Position numbers and translations under genes: made by a program
In this document: positions 1 through 13,583 of the stretch, one piece after another
Numbering within the stretch: position 1 is the first letter of the stretch
Layout: every line of letters begins with the position of its first letter
NCBI GenBank assembly: GCA_023846275.1
Contig: JAIUJO010000191.1
Coordinates: 884,501-948,500 of the forward strand
Length of the DNA stretch: 64,000 bases
From: Vanilla planifolia
Lineage: Eukaryota; Streptophyta; Magnoliopsida; Asparagales; Orchidaceae
Direction: 5' to 3'
The notes under the pieces: generated by a model
Told to the model about the DNA's origin: nothing
Seen by the model: the letters and a program-made list of their open reading frames with translations, nothing else
Database searches by the model: none

Positions 1-3000
1 ATTAAGATGAATCAAACATCATTGTGCTAAACTTGACAAGCTTCATTCAATAAAATATTCATTTTTTAAAAATATTTTTTCCAAGGCATTGGCTTGCATT
101 ATTAGATATTTTAATTTTTTTTTCTAATTTGTTGATTAATGATGTTACACTCGGTCACCTTAATATCTTGTAATGTAACTTTCTTGTAGGATTTATCTAA
201 TTTGTTAAAAGTTTTTTAATTTATTTGGCCACATTGCCATTAGGTCTATTTCTACTCTTGTGTGTCTTTTACATACCATTGATTTAGTTAAATCATATTT
301 CTCAAATTTATCTTATTTTAGCTTCATTTTATATTAACTTATTATTTATATAATAAATTATTACTATTCATTTTTTGGTAGTTAATAAAAATTATAAATG
401 ATGTGTAATCTAGATGAAACAAATATCATTGTACTAATGTTGCAAGCTCTATCAATTTAAATATTTATTTTTAATATTTTTCAATATTTATTATGATGAA
501 TTTTTTTAAGCTTTATGAGTATTTGAATTTGCACATAACTTTGAGATAAAAGATGTTACACTTGATTCCCTTAGTTTAATGGAATACTACTTTTCTATTT
601 AATTTATATCATTTTCTCAAATGTTTTCCATTGATTTATTTCTATTACTATTTAACTTTAAGTCTACCAAAATTTGACTTTAATATTTCTTTTATTTAGT
701 TATATTACAATGCTTTAAATTGTCTCTTTTTAGTCTTATTATATAATAACTTAACATTAAAAAAAATATTACTATTTATTCATATTTTTGCTTGTTGTTC
801 AAAGTAATTAAAAATGCGATGTGACCATAATAAAATAAACGTAATTGGAGTTATCTCGATGGGCCTTATCCAAATTAATATTTATTTTCTTATTTTTAAA
901 TATTTTACCTTAAAGGGTTTAAGCAAGCTTTACTAGGCATTTTTATTCATATATTATTTAATGATTAAGGATATTACACTTCATCACCTTAGTGTCTTGA
1001 AATGCAAATTTTATGAATAATTTTTATCATTTCCTCTCATTTTATGTATGATGGAGTATTTTATATTACAATATAAATCTAAATTTTCTCTTTTTTGACA
1101 TTTACATGACTTTTATATTAATATATTATATTAATTCCATTTTTTATCATATTTCAAATTTATTATATATTTACTTAATATTAAAATAACAATTTATTAA
1201 TATATCTGTTTATTTACATTTGTAATTCATAGTAAATTAAAAGGAGGTCCGATTAAGATGAAACAAACATTGTTGGACTCATACCATATTTGATGATCGA
1301 GATGCCATGGTCGATGTCCTTAGCATTATGGAATGCAATATTCCTACATAATTTATCTTTTTTTTTAAATCGTTTATTTTATTTTATTATATTACTAACT
1401 AAATCTAAATTTCTTATTATGTGACCATTCATTGATTTGATTTGATTATTTAATATTTTTTTCAATTTATCATGTTTCAAATTTTTAACATATATTTATG
1501 TATTATTAAAAAAATAATTTTTTATTATTTATGCATATTCAATTTGGTAATTTTTAGTAATTTTGAAAAAGCTTATATCGACATAAAATAAATGTCAAGT
1601 GACTCATCATGATGAGCTCTATATAATTAAGTGTTTATTTTTTTTATTTTTAAATTATTTTTAATAATTTTTACAAACTTTATAATATTCTACTAAATTA
1701 AGGATTAATGATATTACACTCAATCTTCTTAGTGTCTCGTAGTGCAACTTTCCAATTCAATTTATCATTTCTTGAAATTTTTTACATTGTGGTTTTAATA
1801 TTATGAAATTCTAATTCTCCTCTCATTTGACCATTAAATTAATTCGATTTTTATATGTTAATGTTCTTTAATTAATCTCGTTTTAATATTTAAAAATATT
1901 TACTTAATATTTAAATAATTATTTATTATTATTTACTTTTATTTAGTTTTTATTTATTTTTAAATTTGTTATAATAAGCAGTTAGGTGCGATCAAGATGA
2001 CACAAAAGTCATTGGACTTCATCTCCATGACTCTTAGCTAACTAATTATTCATTTGTACATTTGAAATGTTTTCTATTCAATGGAATTGGCATGCACTAC
2101 AAGCCATTTAGATTCAAACATAATTTAATGACCTACAAAGTTTCACTTGATCTTTTAAACATCTTGGTTTATAACTTTTCTATAGAATTTATCTTAATTT
2201 AGGTTTAATATATATTAAATTTATATTTGAATAATTATATACTATTATTTGTCATAAGTTACTTTGGTAAATCACAAATATTCAAAACATGGTTAGATTA
2301 AGATAAAATTAACATCATTCAACTCCTCTAAAGAGCTTTATCCTTTAAATAAACATTTTTTTATATTTTTTAGTACTTTATTTAATAATATTTCTACACA
2401 TTTTAAGTGACATTTTGATTTGTATCTAATTTGATAATTGAAGATGTTACACTCAATCATCTTTATAAATATCAATACAATGTTTCTGTATACTTTATCT
2501 CATTTAATTAAACTTTTTGCATTGATTTGTTTATATCGCTATGTAACTCTAAAACTATTCTCTTATAAACAGTACACTGCATTGATTTTGTTATGTTACA
2601 TTGTATTGATGTTTTTTATATAACTTTGAACAAGGTATGATTGATATTAAAAAATATTGATAGAGTTATCTAAACATGCTCTAATCAATTAAATATTTTT
2701 TTTTATTTTGTTAAATTTATTTTCAATAGCTTTGCAATACTTTACAATACATTTTAATTCAAGTGAGACATGCTGAATGTGTAGGTTGTATTTGATCACC
2801 TAAGCATTTTGAAATGCAACACTTATGTGTAGTTTATTTAATTTATTCAAAAGTTTTACCTTGAATGGGTTAAGTTATAATGAAACTCTACCTCTATAGT
2901 TATGACATTTACGTCACTATAAGTTGGTGATATTATGTTACTTTAATTTATATCATTTTATTTTTAATATATATTTACTTAATATTAAAATAATAATTTA

Positions 3001-5627
3001 TTGTTATAATTTATACTTATTTACATTAGGAAAGATAATTGTTCAAAATAATATCTAATTGAGACAAAAACAACACCATTGAACTCCTATAAAAATGCTT
3101 TATCAAGCCAAATATTTCTTTTTTTTATTTTTAAATATTTTATTTTTTAGATTTTGGCACAATATATAAGATGTTCTATTTTTCTCTAGACTTGGTTATC
3201 AAGGATTTTATGCTCGATCTCTTTAGTATCATAGAATATAACTTTCTCTTATAATTTCACTAATTTCTTCAAATATTTTCTTGAAATTTCATTATATTAT
3301 GATGTAACTTGAGATCTCTTCTCAAGTAAGTTTTATATTACTTTGATTTTGTTGTATTACATGCTTCAATTTATGTTATTTTAGTTCACATTTATTTACT
3401 TAATATTAAAATTATAATTATTTTTTAGATTAATATATTTCTTTTGGTAATTCATAACAATTCTAAATGAGGTCATATCAAGAAAAAAATAATATTTTTA
3501 GATTCAATATAAGAAACTTAACTAAACTAAATGTTAATTATTATAATTTTTTAATATTTTATTGTCCTTTATTTTGGCATGTTTTATGAGCCAGTTTGAT
3601 TTTAAACTATTTTGATGATTAAGGATGATTCACTTAATCTCTGAGAATTCAGCTTTCATATATAATTTATCTAAGCACTTCAAAGTTTTTACACTAATTT
3701 GGTTTATTACTATATAACTCTAAATGTTTTCTCATATAATATATTGATGATTTTGATTTTTTTGTAACAAAATTGATCAATTTATCTCATTTCAAATTTA
3801 ATATTTTTATTTAACATTAAAATAATAATGGATTATTTTTTTTTGCATATTTTTTTGTAGGTTGTAGAAATTAGAAATAGTGTTTGATCGAGGCAAAATA
3901 ACACTTATTTAAGTCATCTTAATGAGTGCTATCTTTTTAATCAATCATTTTTATATTTCTAGTACTTTTAAATTCTAAGGTTTTGGTATGCTTTATGAGA
4001 TATTTTTAACTTGTACTAAATTTGACCACTGTAAATATCACACTCAGACTCCTTAGTATATTGGAATACAATATTACCCTGTAATTTCTCTTTTTTAAAC
4101 TTTTTTCTATGATTTGGTTAAATTATAATGTAACTATAAATCTTCTTTTATGTGTCAATTAAATTATTTTTGTTTTCTAATATAATATTATTTAATTTAT
4201 CATGTATTTAATTTTAGCATAATTTTTTTAAAAATTAAAATTATATTTTTAATATTTATTCTTATATACATCATAATTTATAGTAATTCTAAAAAGTTTA
4301 GATCGAGACTAAACAAATATCATTGGATTCATCTCTACTAATATAATCAATTCAATATTTATTTTCAAAATTTTTTTAAAATATTATTTCATTATTTTAA
4401 TATGTTTTTCTAGTTATTTTGATTCGCATTTGATTTTATGTTAAAGGATGTTACATTAGAACTTCATAGTATCTTAGAATTCAACTTTGATTTAGTTATA
4501 ATATTATGAAAATTAAGTTGTTCTCTTATATGACCATTATGTTGCTTTGATTTGGTTATATTATATTACTTAAGTTAATTTTAGTTTGGTATTAAAAAAT
4601 ATTTACCCAATATTAAAAAGAATTATTTTTTTTTATTTATGTTTATTTACATTGGTTATTTATTATGAATCAGTATAAGGTCTGATCAAAACAAAACAAA
4701 AGTTGTTATGCTAATCTTGATGAGATCCATCTGATTAAACCTTTATTTTTTTATTCATAAATATTTTATAATCAATGGATTAAGTATTCTTGATGAAGCA
4801 TTCTGGATGAAACATAATTTCACCATCAAGGATTTCACGCTTAATCTTGAAAATATCTTAGAATATTGTTACCTTATATAATTTACATCATTTTAACTTT
4901 AGTATATATTTACTTAATAGAATAATAATCATTTATTTATTTTTATTTTGTTTATTTTGGAAATTCACAAATATTTCAAACAAGGTTAGATTAAGATAAA
5001 ATAAACATTATTGGAATCATCCCAATGAGCTATATCCATTAGATATTCTCTTATTATATTTTTTTAGTGTTTTATATTTTAGGGTTTTGGCAAAATTTAG
5101 TAGAAATTTTGATTTGTCTAACTTCATGATTGAGGACGTCAAACTCGATCATCTTTATTAATTGCACTACAATATTCCTATAAACTTTATCATATTTTTC
5201 AAAAGTTTCACTTTGATTTTGTAATATTACATTGTATCTTTAAATGTAACTTTTGTAAAATTTGTAACACTTAATTTAATTAAATTTCATTTCTTCTATT
5301 TTCCCTATTTTAGCTTTAATATATAATAAATTAATATTAAAAATAAATTATTATTTTATTTATTTTGCTAATTTCTTGTAATTCTAAAAGAGGTTCGATC
5401 GAGAGGAAACGAACATCATTGAACATGTATCAATGAGTTCTATCAAGTTAAATATTTATTTTTAAATTTTTAAATGTTAACTATTCAATAGTTTTATCAT
5501 GCTTTATGGCATATTTATGTTTGTGCCTAATTTTATGATTGAGAATATTTTTCTTGATTCCTTTATTATCTTGCAATATAAAGTTCCTATGCAAAAGTCA
5601 TTACACTCCTTTGGATGTGCTCTATCC

Positions 5628-5688
<61 letters not shown>

Positions 5689-6500
5689 AAATTTTTTATT
5701 TTATTTTTTTTATTTCGTTTTGTTTTATGAGACAATTTGATTCGTGCTGTTGTAACGATAGGGGATACTAAATTTGATTGCTTTAACATCGTGGAAGACA
5801 TCTTTCTTGTACAATTTAACTTATTTATATAAATATTTGTTCTTAATTTTCTTATATTATATTACATCATTTTTATCTCATTTCAGCTTTATTATACATT
5901 TACTTGATATTGAAAAAATATTATCATTTTTACTTATTTTGTTTTATACTTATTGTAATTCCACATGAGGTCCGATCAATATAAAATAAACATCATTGAA
6001 TTAATTTCAAAGATTATTGCCAAATGTAATATAAATTTTTACATTTCTATATATTTTTATTTTCTCTGATTATGGCATTTTTTATGAGAAATTTCACATC
6101 AAACTGGATCTGATGTTCAACAATGTTACACTCGAACTCTTTAGTACCTTGGAATAGAACTTTTCCTTAAATTTATCTCATTTATTTTAATTATTTTCTT
6201 TGATTTACTTATATTTGTTTACAATTTTAAATCTCATCTTTAGTGAGGTTTCCGTTTAATGCATGTGGATGTTTTCAATCACTTCAATTTATCTCATTTC
6301 AATATTAGTAGATAATTATTTAATATTAAAAAATAAATTATTATTTATGTTTATTTTCTTTAATGATTAACATTAATTGAAAAGTCGTTTTTTATCAAGA
6401 TGAAAGAAATATTATTGAACTCATTATGTCAAGCTCCATTTAATTAAAAATTCATTTATGTTTTTAAATATTTTATCTTCTTGTATTTTCCATGTTTTGT
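1..6500 (+). repeat. Type I AT-rich tandem repeat array (~408-bp unit)
   Basis: About 16 diverged tandem units. Each unit has recurring landmarks: a gatcaagatgaaacaaacat-like start, then a catcattgga-like stretch, then a gatgttacactcgatc-like block about 140-150 bp later, then an aatttatctcatttca-like stretch. Unit starts lie near 6, 413, 830, 1256, 1577, 1990, 2297, 2660, 3058, 3478, 3886, 4302, 4683, 4990, 5398, 5975 and 6392. Most spacings are 400-420 bp; several are about 305-320 bp and probably carry ~100-bp internal deletions. No coding capacity is seen. The array precedes type II repeats and an 18S relic, and the same unit follows a 26S fragment at 19.6 kb. An rDNA intergenic-spacer origin is therefore plausible, but a dispersed satellite is the alternative. 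Confidence 0.85.
5631..5680. repeat. (TA)25 microsatellite
   Basis: Fifty uninterrupted bases of alternating TA lie inside a rearranged type I unit. The unit spacing is disturbed here because a partial unit start at about 5590 precedes it. Confidence 0.97.
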
Positions 6501-6559
6501 CAGATGTTCCACATGCTGCTTTAGCTATATACATGATAGGTGACAATGCACATGCTTGG

Positions 6560-7760
6560 CAAGGGACTTTACTTACATAGTAGTTCCTCCTTGCATGTAC
6601 TACGACATCTTATGCACTTGATTTGTGGGACCCACAAAGTGTAAGTAATTTTTGGGATTTTTAGCACTAGGGCTATTATCACATGGATAAGGTGAAGCAT
6701 TATTTGGTGACATGCATTCCTTCATGATGGAATTTTCATAATATGGAATCCATAAAGGGCAATTTATAGGGTGACATATCTTGCAAAAAAGTAGAAGTTG
6801 GATGGTGCAACAAGCATTAGGGTTTGTGCTTCTCATGATGCACCCCTGATGATACACTATAGAGAACTATGCATTCTACAACATTATGTCCACACCCAAA
6901 AGCCAATTATATGTGCCCAACATCCTGTGTGCATGACTAATAAGGCTCACAAAGTGTAATTTTTTTTAATTTTTATAGTTGTAGGCTTCTAACACTTTGA
7001 TAAGGCAAGGGTTTTTTAAGGGACTTCTTCATTGTAAGAATTTTTATAACATACAATCCACAAAACAAAATATGCAACAAATTGCAACTAGTAGCAAAGT
7101 GATGATTGCATGGTGCATTATGTAATAGGGTATGTGCAAGCTCGATTGTAGCCTTAGCCTCACGTTGTTGTACTTGCATGTGTGGAAGAACAATGGGTGC
7201 ACTACAACACCGATTGTGTACTATTTGCACGTGTGGTAGGATGTGCATGCACTTCTTATTACATCCAATGCATGTGTGTATTTGACCCCATAAAGTGCAA
7301 CTTCGTTTAGGATGATTCCATTATTTACTACTAGTGCATTGATAAGGTGATGTTCCATTAGAAGACTTGCCATCCACATTCATGGAACTATCACAACATG
7401 TAATTTGCAAGTGTTAATGTTTGGCATAGTGCCATCTATAATGATGAAAATTTTGGATGATGAAATATGCACAAGGTTTTTTGCATTTTATGCTTCATCC
7501 TTAGTCATGTGCGATAGTTCATTCTTCTCAAGTGTTGTTTGCGACATCCTGTGCATGTAACTTGTGGCATAAATTTTTTGAGATTTTTATCACTATCATG
7601 AGTTGGTTCTTATATAAGGTGATGCCCAATTAGGAGACCTATCATTGTGTATGTCCAAAGTGTCATTCTTTTTCCTTTATGAGGGGCTTTGCTCACATTG
7701 TAGTGAAAGTTTGGTAGTGCCTTGTGCTTTCAGCATTGTCTTTGTCATTTGAGTTCTTGC
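6560..7760 (+). repeat. Type II tandem repeats (~300-350 bp), block 1
   Basis: About four diverged units. Landmarks per unit are a gataaggtgatg-like motif (near 6686, 6997, 7342, 7610), a caatatgcaatccacaa-like stretch, gttggatggtgcaa, and an acaaagtgtaattttt stretch followed by ggatttttagca. The short open frames here (for example 6600-6857 and 6973-7248, minus) are by-products of the repeat and resemble no protein family I know. The array lies between type I repeats and the 18S relic, the position an intergenic spacer or external transcribed spacer would have. Confidence 0.8.
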
Positions 7761-8975
7761 CATTTTGTTGTATGATGTATGGCAGCATCCCGATGTCTTA
7801 TTCGTTGGAATTCTTCACATGCAACATTTTTGTGTCTAAATTACATGGCATTTTCTCACCAATGCCATATCTTTGAATAAGTGAAGAAAGAATGAGGTGT
7901 CACTCTAATAAGGGCATGACGATTCAGAATGTGAAATTGTTACACTTTTCTTACCACGTGGAGCTTTGTTTTGTGTCATATTTGTTAATGTCATAGTGAA
8001 ACTTCTATTGTGCAAATTACAAATGGCCATGTATTGGTTGAGTGTGCTATTACCTCTAAATGGTATGATGCAGGGTGGAAAGCCTCACTCTCATTATATG
8101 TATTCCTATGCATGCAACACCGTGGGGCCTTACAAGTGTGACCTATTAGTTGTGAAATTACAACTTTTTAAAGTGATTATCATGGTGTTGTTTCATGGAT
8201 AGCAAATTTTGGAGCACATAGTGTACTTTCTATCTTGTCTTGGATCTTGAAAAGACATTTTATAATTACATAAGCCATGCTCAACAACCACAATTTGTGT
8301 GGTGTAATACCTTTTAGCAATTTTAGTTGTTTGTTGATTGGTGTAGGCCATAATGGATCATTTGTATTTTTGTGCAATTTTTTAGATCTTGTTCATTATC
8401 ATGCCATGTGTATGTTAGCCAAGGCCTTCATCCTTAATTAGGCCAATTGTGGTTTGTTTAAAATCTTTGAATCTCTTTGGGCTAATGGGATTGGATTGGC
8501 TTTAGACCATTTTTGCAAAGAGTTATTTTTTGTGTTGGTGCTTCTTATAACTTGGCTACCTCTTTGTGTTGTCAATTATTATTTGTAGGGAATTATCAAC
8601 TAATCAAAACTTTTTGAGGAGGAAGTTCATAGGTTTCCTTTTTTTCTATTTGATTTGTACGTCCTTATTCAATTATCTTTTTGATTCCATACTTCTCATA
8701 CCTTCTAACTTTTGTTGTTTTGTAATGCAATTGAATATGTGATCATCCCTACTCTCATGTTGGCATAGTTAATGAAACCACACATTTTTATCTTCATTCT
8801 CTACCAAGGAGGGTTGTCATTAAAGAATCTTATTATTGAGTGACAATGTTTCAAAACTTGAGGAATGGCATGAAAATGTAAATGCATTCATTATTCCTTT
8901 GTGAAGTGTCACCAGTCATGAGGAACATGTCAACTAAGACACGAGGTGCTATCTAGTGCTTTATCTTTCTGTTTC
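7761..8975 (+). other. Spacer upstream of 18S relic, block 1 (external-transcribed-spacer position)
   Basis: No gene is seen. The last ~250 bp correspond to block 2: the stretch around 8735 (gatcatccctactctcatg) matches the stretch around 23723 (aatcatccctactctaacg), followed in both by a shared tcattctctaccaagga-like segment. This segment ends where 18S similarity begins, so it occupies the 5' ETS position. The promoter and processing sites of an active unit were not recognised. Confidence 0.5.
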
Positions 8976-10101
8976 AACTTAGTTGATCTTGTCAACGGTC
9001 ATCTACTTTTCTCAAAGATTAATCCATGCATGTGTAAGTATAAGCCATTTTAAATTGTTAAATAGTGAATGACTCATTAAAAAATAGTTGTAGTTTTTAT
9101 AAAGGAACACGCTACTTTGAAACTAATATGATTCTAGAGCTAATACATGCATCAAGTCGTAACTTCTTCATGGGATGCATTTTTTAAGTAGAAGATCGAT
9201 GTGGGCTTTCACCTTGCTCCTTAACTTTTCATTGTAGCTTATCATATCACATGACATCTATGTACGTGATGCCTCATTCAAATTTTCACCTTATCAACTT
9301 TTGATGGTAATGTAAAGGCCTACCATGGTGGTAATGGTTGAATGGGAATTATGGTTTGATTCTAAAAAGGTAGCTTGAGACATGGCTACCACGTCCAAGG
9401 AAGTACTAAGCAAGTAAATTTCCTAATCTTGACATGGTGAGGTATTGATAACAAATAATAATACAGGATCCATAAGTTTAGTAATTGGAAAGAGTATAAT
9501 CTAAGTCACTTAATAAGGATCCTTTGGAGGGAAGGTTTGGTTTCGGCAGCCACAATAATCTTAGGTCCAATAATCTATGTTTAAGTTGTAGTTAAAAAGC
9601 TCGTAATAATACCATTGTTTGGGTTATTCTGTCTACCATTTTCTGTACACTTCTGATCCTAATCATTTTGTCAATGATGTAGTTTGGCTTTATCTAGATT
9701 GGTAGTGTCTCCAGCATCATTACTTTGTAGAAATTAAATTGCTCAAGCCCAGACCATGCTTTGGATACATTATCATTGGATAATGTTGTAGGATTTAGAC
9801 CTTTTATGATGGCATTTTAGATTGAAGTAAAGATTAAGTGAGACAACCCTGAGCACACATATCTCATTGTCAGAGTTAAAATTCTTAGATTTATGAAAAA
9901 GTCATAACAAAAGAAATTGCTAATGTTGTTCTAATTAATAAAGAATGAGAGTTAGGGGCTTGAAGATGATCAGATACCACACTAGTCTTTACAATAAATC
10001 ATGCTAATTACAAATTGGTGGATATCATTATTTAGACTCCATGAACATTGTATGTGAAATCAAAGTCATTTGGGTTCCTTGGTAATGTCATGGCCAAAAC
10101 T
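8976..10101 (+). pseudogene. 18S rRNA pseudogene, 5' part, block 1
   Basis: About 1.1 kb align collinearly with the 5' two thirds of plant 18S rRNA. Recognisable landmarks are agttgatcttgtcaacgg (start of the gene, TACCTGGTTGATCCTGCCAG), tctcaaagattaatccatgc, attctagagctaatacatgc, gcctaccatggtggtaatgg, gaggtattgataacaaataa, cggcagccacaataat, gttaaaaagctcgta, ggcttgaagatgatcagata and gaaatcaaagtcatttgggt. Substitutions are dominated by C to T and G to A, and helices are not maintained, so this is not a working gene. The homology stops at the GAGTATGGTCGCAAGGCTGAAAC segment, where LINE-derived sequence begins, and resumes about 8.3 kb later. Confidence 0.95.
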
Positions 10102-13100
10102 ACATCATACTCTCTCTATGAAAGTTCATTTAAAAAAACATTAAAAACATAAAGTTGAAGTGACTTAGGAGAGGCATTAGTAGGCCTCAAATAAAATCAT
10201 ATAAGAATGCATAATGAGAAACTTAGTCTTTAGAATTATTGCCTTCACACTTTTTGGGGGATGAGAACTATTATAGGAACTATTATTTGTTGTTGTCAAA
10301 AGTAATTGATTAACTATAGTAGTGACTATAATGCAATTTGATTAAATCTTTGTTCCTTGGATGTTAAGAAGTAGAGCTTTCAAAATTTCCATTGCTTTTA
10401 GACTAGCAACAATGTCCATGGTAGTAATTAGATATCAAACTAAAGTTTTCTAACAATAGTAATAGATCTACCTATGTCATTGTATATAGTCTCTAGCTCC
10501 AACACCATATCCTCACCCGATGTGAAGCATAGAACATACATTTGGTTTGAATTAACTTAAGGAGAATGTAGAATCTAAAATGCCAAATTAGACGTGAAAT
10601 AACTTCTAAATCTTTTTGTGATCCCACACCCTATGCTCCTTGACTAGCTCTACTACAAATATAAAATGCTACACAACAATGTTAAAATAGGTTTTTTAGT
10701 AGCAATAGGAATGATGCCAAGCAAACTAACCAAAAAAATACTTGCAACAATTCACCAAATCATATTGTTTGTGGTATAGGGGGTTCCAATATTGAGTGAC
10801 ATACATCTATGAGATGCACTACAAGGAATATGAAAAGTACTATTGTCATAATGTATTTAGAGCAAAAGAACTAAGCTCAAAACATATCTTCTTGAGTAAT
10901 ACCACACCTAACATGTTTTGTAATCAGCCTTGACTATTAGGTCAAAAAATTACAAACTTTAATTCTGAGACATTCCTTAAGAGCTATATTTCTCAATAGG
11001 CATAGTTTATTGTACTACTATCATTTGAACTACTCCACAAATAATGACAAAATAATATGTTTTATTCTACAATAGTGCAGCTTGGAATTAAGTTGTAGAC
11101 TAAGCAATAAGTAAGAATAAAAGTTAACATAAAGTTCATCATGACATTGTGGATAACCATTTATAATGATTTGATCATTCACCTTGACACACAATTTTCT
11201 ACTTGATTAATAAAGAATTTCAATTCTTTTCTCTAAAGTTTTGTTGCTATAATTGGTTTCCTAGATATTTTTACTAAGCATATGAAAATTTCATGAAAGC
11301 ATCTTTCAACACTTATAAGTCATTCCTTTCCTAAATAACACTCTCAATTTGTTTAGATTCATGACCTCACCTAAGCGATGCCCTTATTACTCTATAATAT
11401 CCTAAATATTCTTCATTATACCACAAGTTGATGCTTCATAAATCATGATGTCATCATCATATAAAAGGTATGTAATCATTAAGGAAGAAGGGAAATTCCT
11501 AAACTTAATCCAGACAACATGACCAAACTAATACTAATAAGCCATAAGAGATACTTAGACACTGTAGTAAAGTGGTATGGAGTGAGAGGACATGCCTATC
11601 AAAGAGCCTTAGTTACTTCGGTGAATGATAGATAGAAAACATTAGATGTAATCCTAAATCTTGGTGTGGTGACATAAGCCTTAATCTAACCACAGCAAAG
11701 TCTAAGAAACTACCAATGTTTAAGCATATCCAACACAAACTTCTAATTTTCCTTATCAAAAGCATGATTCTTACCGAATTTCTAATTTTCTTATCAATGC
11801 TTAAGAATATCCCTATCTAAAATCCTTGTTACTTGCATCAATGATAGTTAAAAAATCATTAAACATAATCCAAAATGTTTGTGCAATGATATACGCCTTA
11901 ATCAAACCACAACAAAGTGTAAGGAACTACCAATGTTTAAGCATATCCAATATAAATTTCTATTTTTTCTTATCATATGCCTAATCCATGTCCAATTTTA
12001 TTACCAACAAACCTTCTTTGAAAGAAGACAGGTGCAAATAGGTATTGTTTTCTCATTCAAAAAAATATTATGAAATATAGCACGATATAACACAAAAGCA
12101 ACTTGCTCCCTAACAAAGGTATCTGGAAGCATTACCCTATGTCTAACCAAAAAAATTTTGATCACCACTTTGTTAATCATATTACAAATACTAATGGGGC
12201 TAAACTTCTTTTGTTTTGTTGCTTCTTAATCTTTAAGGATAAATATGGCTATTGTGTCCTTTCAACATTTTGATATAAAGCTATCTTTAAATAATTATTT
12301 TTCCACTATAATAATCTCCACCTAATGATCTTGTAATAACCATGTAAAAATTAAACTGAAAAGCCATCCAAAAGATGGGATTTATTACTATTATTGGACA
12401 TCAATATAGATATGATCATATCATCACTTATTAGAGTCACAAGTGTAGTCTACTCCTCATCATTAGTAATTATGAAGAGCTCAAATGGTGCAGAAGGCTC
12501 ATATTAGACATGGATAATCCACATATTACTAAAAAAGTACAAAAGAATCACTTTAATATTAGTTTAGGAGGCCATTGGTTCACTGATATCATTTTTTGGT
12601 TGTTGGATATAGTTGCTACTAGAGGTAAAGGTAGCCATTTCCTAGAAGAAGCTTGTTCAATTCCCAAGGGAGGCTTAATTAAGTTTGGTATGCTGTCTCC
12701 ATCATGCTTATTCTAATGCCATGACAATGAGATATAAAAAAATAAGCTAGCCAAAGGATCATGTTCCAACTCATAGATTCCATATGTTGAAGCTCCTGGA
12801 TTTCTTATTCTAATTGCTAAGATTTTTATAGATGTTAGAAAGTTCTACTATGCTCCATTTCTTCATTGTTGACATAGCTTTGTTAAATTTTGTGGATAAA
12901 CTATTCATTGGGATTACATTAATAGTACATTTCAAAGCTCTATTAAATACATTGATTTATTAGGGAAACAATAAGAAAAAATTCACAAGTTGGATTCTCC
13001 TTTTACTTTTTCCCAAGAATTATTGTCCAAACTATAATAGTAATGTTTTGTGGTCTAACGAATGTAAGGGAGAAGCATAAAAGTGGTGACCAGGATGGCT

Positions 13101-13285
13101 TGCATACCATCAGTAGTCATAAAAGCTCTATATAAAACTTCATAGATGTATGCATTCACCTCTTTCTTAATAGATCGAGTAAAGTAATTTCAAATAAAAC
13201 ACAAGCCAGTCAGATCCATATCATGCATAAAGCTAGAGAGTTAAAACTAAGCCTGACTATTGGTAAATTTTTTGTTACTTTTTTT

Positions 13286-13583
13286 ATTGTTATCCATGTA
13301 ACGCATTAAAGTGCCCTACATCAAATAATGGTCTACCAAACATAGCACTCTCTCTAATTTGGTCCAATGCTAATTGCCAATTTATATAGTATTTTGATAC
13401 ATACTTTGCACAAGACCTCCAAATGTCAGTATTATTGCTATCCATGTAAGGCATTAAAGTGCCCTACATCAAATGATGGTCTACCAAACATAGCACTATC
13501 TCTAACTTGTTCCAATGCTAATCACCAATTTATATAGTATTTTGATACATACTTTGCCCAAGACCTCCAAATGTTAGTATTAT
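13286..13583 (-). repeat. 148-bp tandem duplication in LINE A endonuclease region
   Basis: Two adjacent copies (from about 13,291 and 13,439) differ at about 9 of 148 positions by hand count. Each carries the sequence encoding the GHFN motif on the minus strand. The copies are much closer to each other than LINE A is to LINE C, so the duplication is later than the insertion. Confidence 0.92.

Noticed and set aside
1..6500. Possible CRISPR-like or other short spaced repeats
   Set aside because: The repeats are ~408-bp diverged tandem units with no short direct repeats separated by unique spacers, and the context is plant nuclear DNA.
8976..10101. Functional or organellar rRNA gene
   Set aside because: The sequence aligns with nuclear 18S rather than bacterial-type 16S, and conserved helices and universal segments are mutated throughout.
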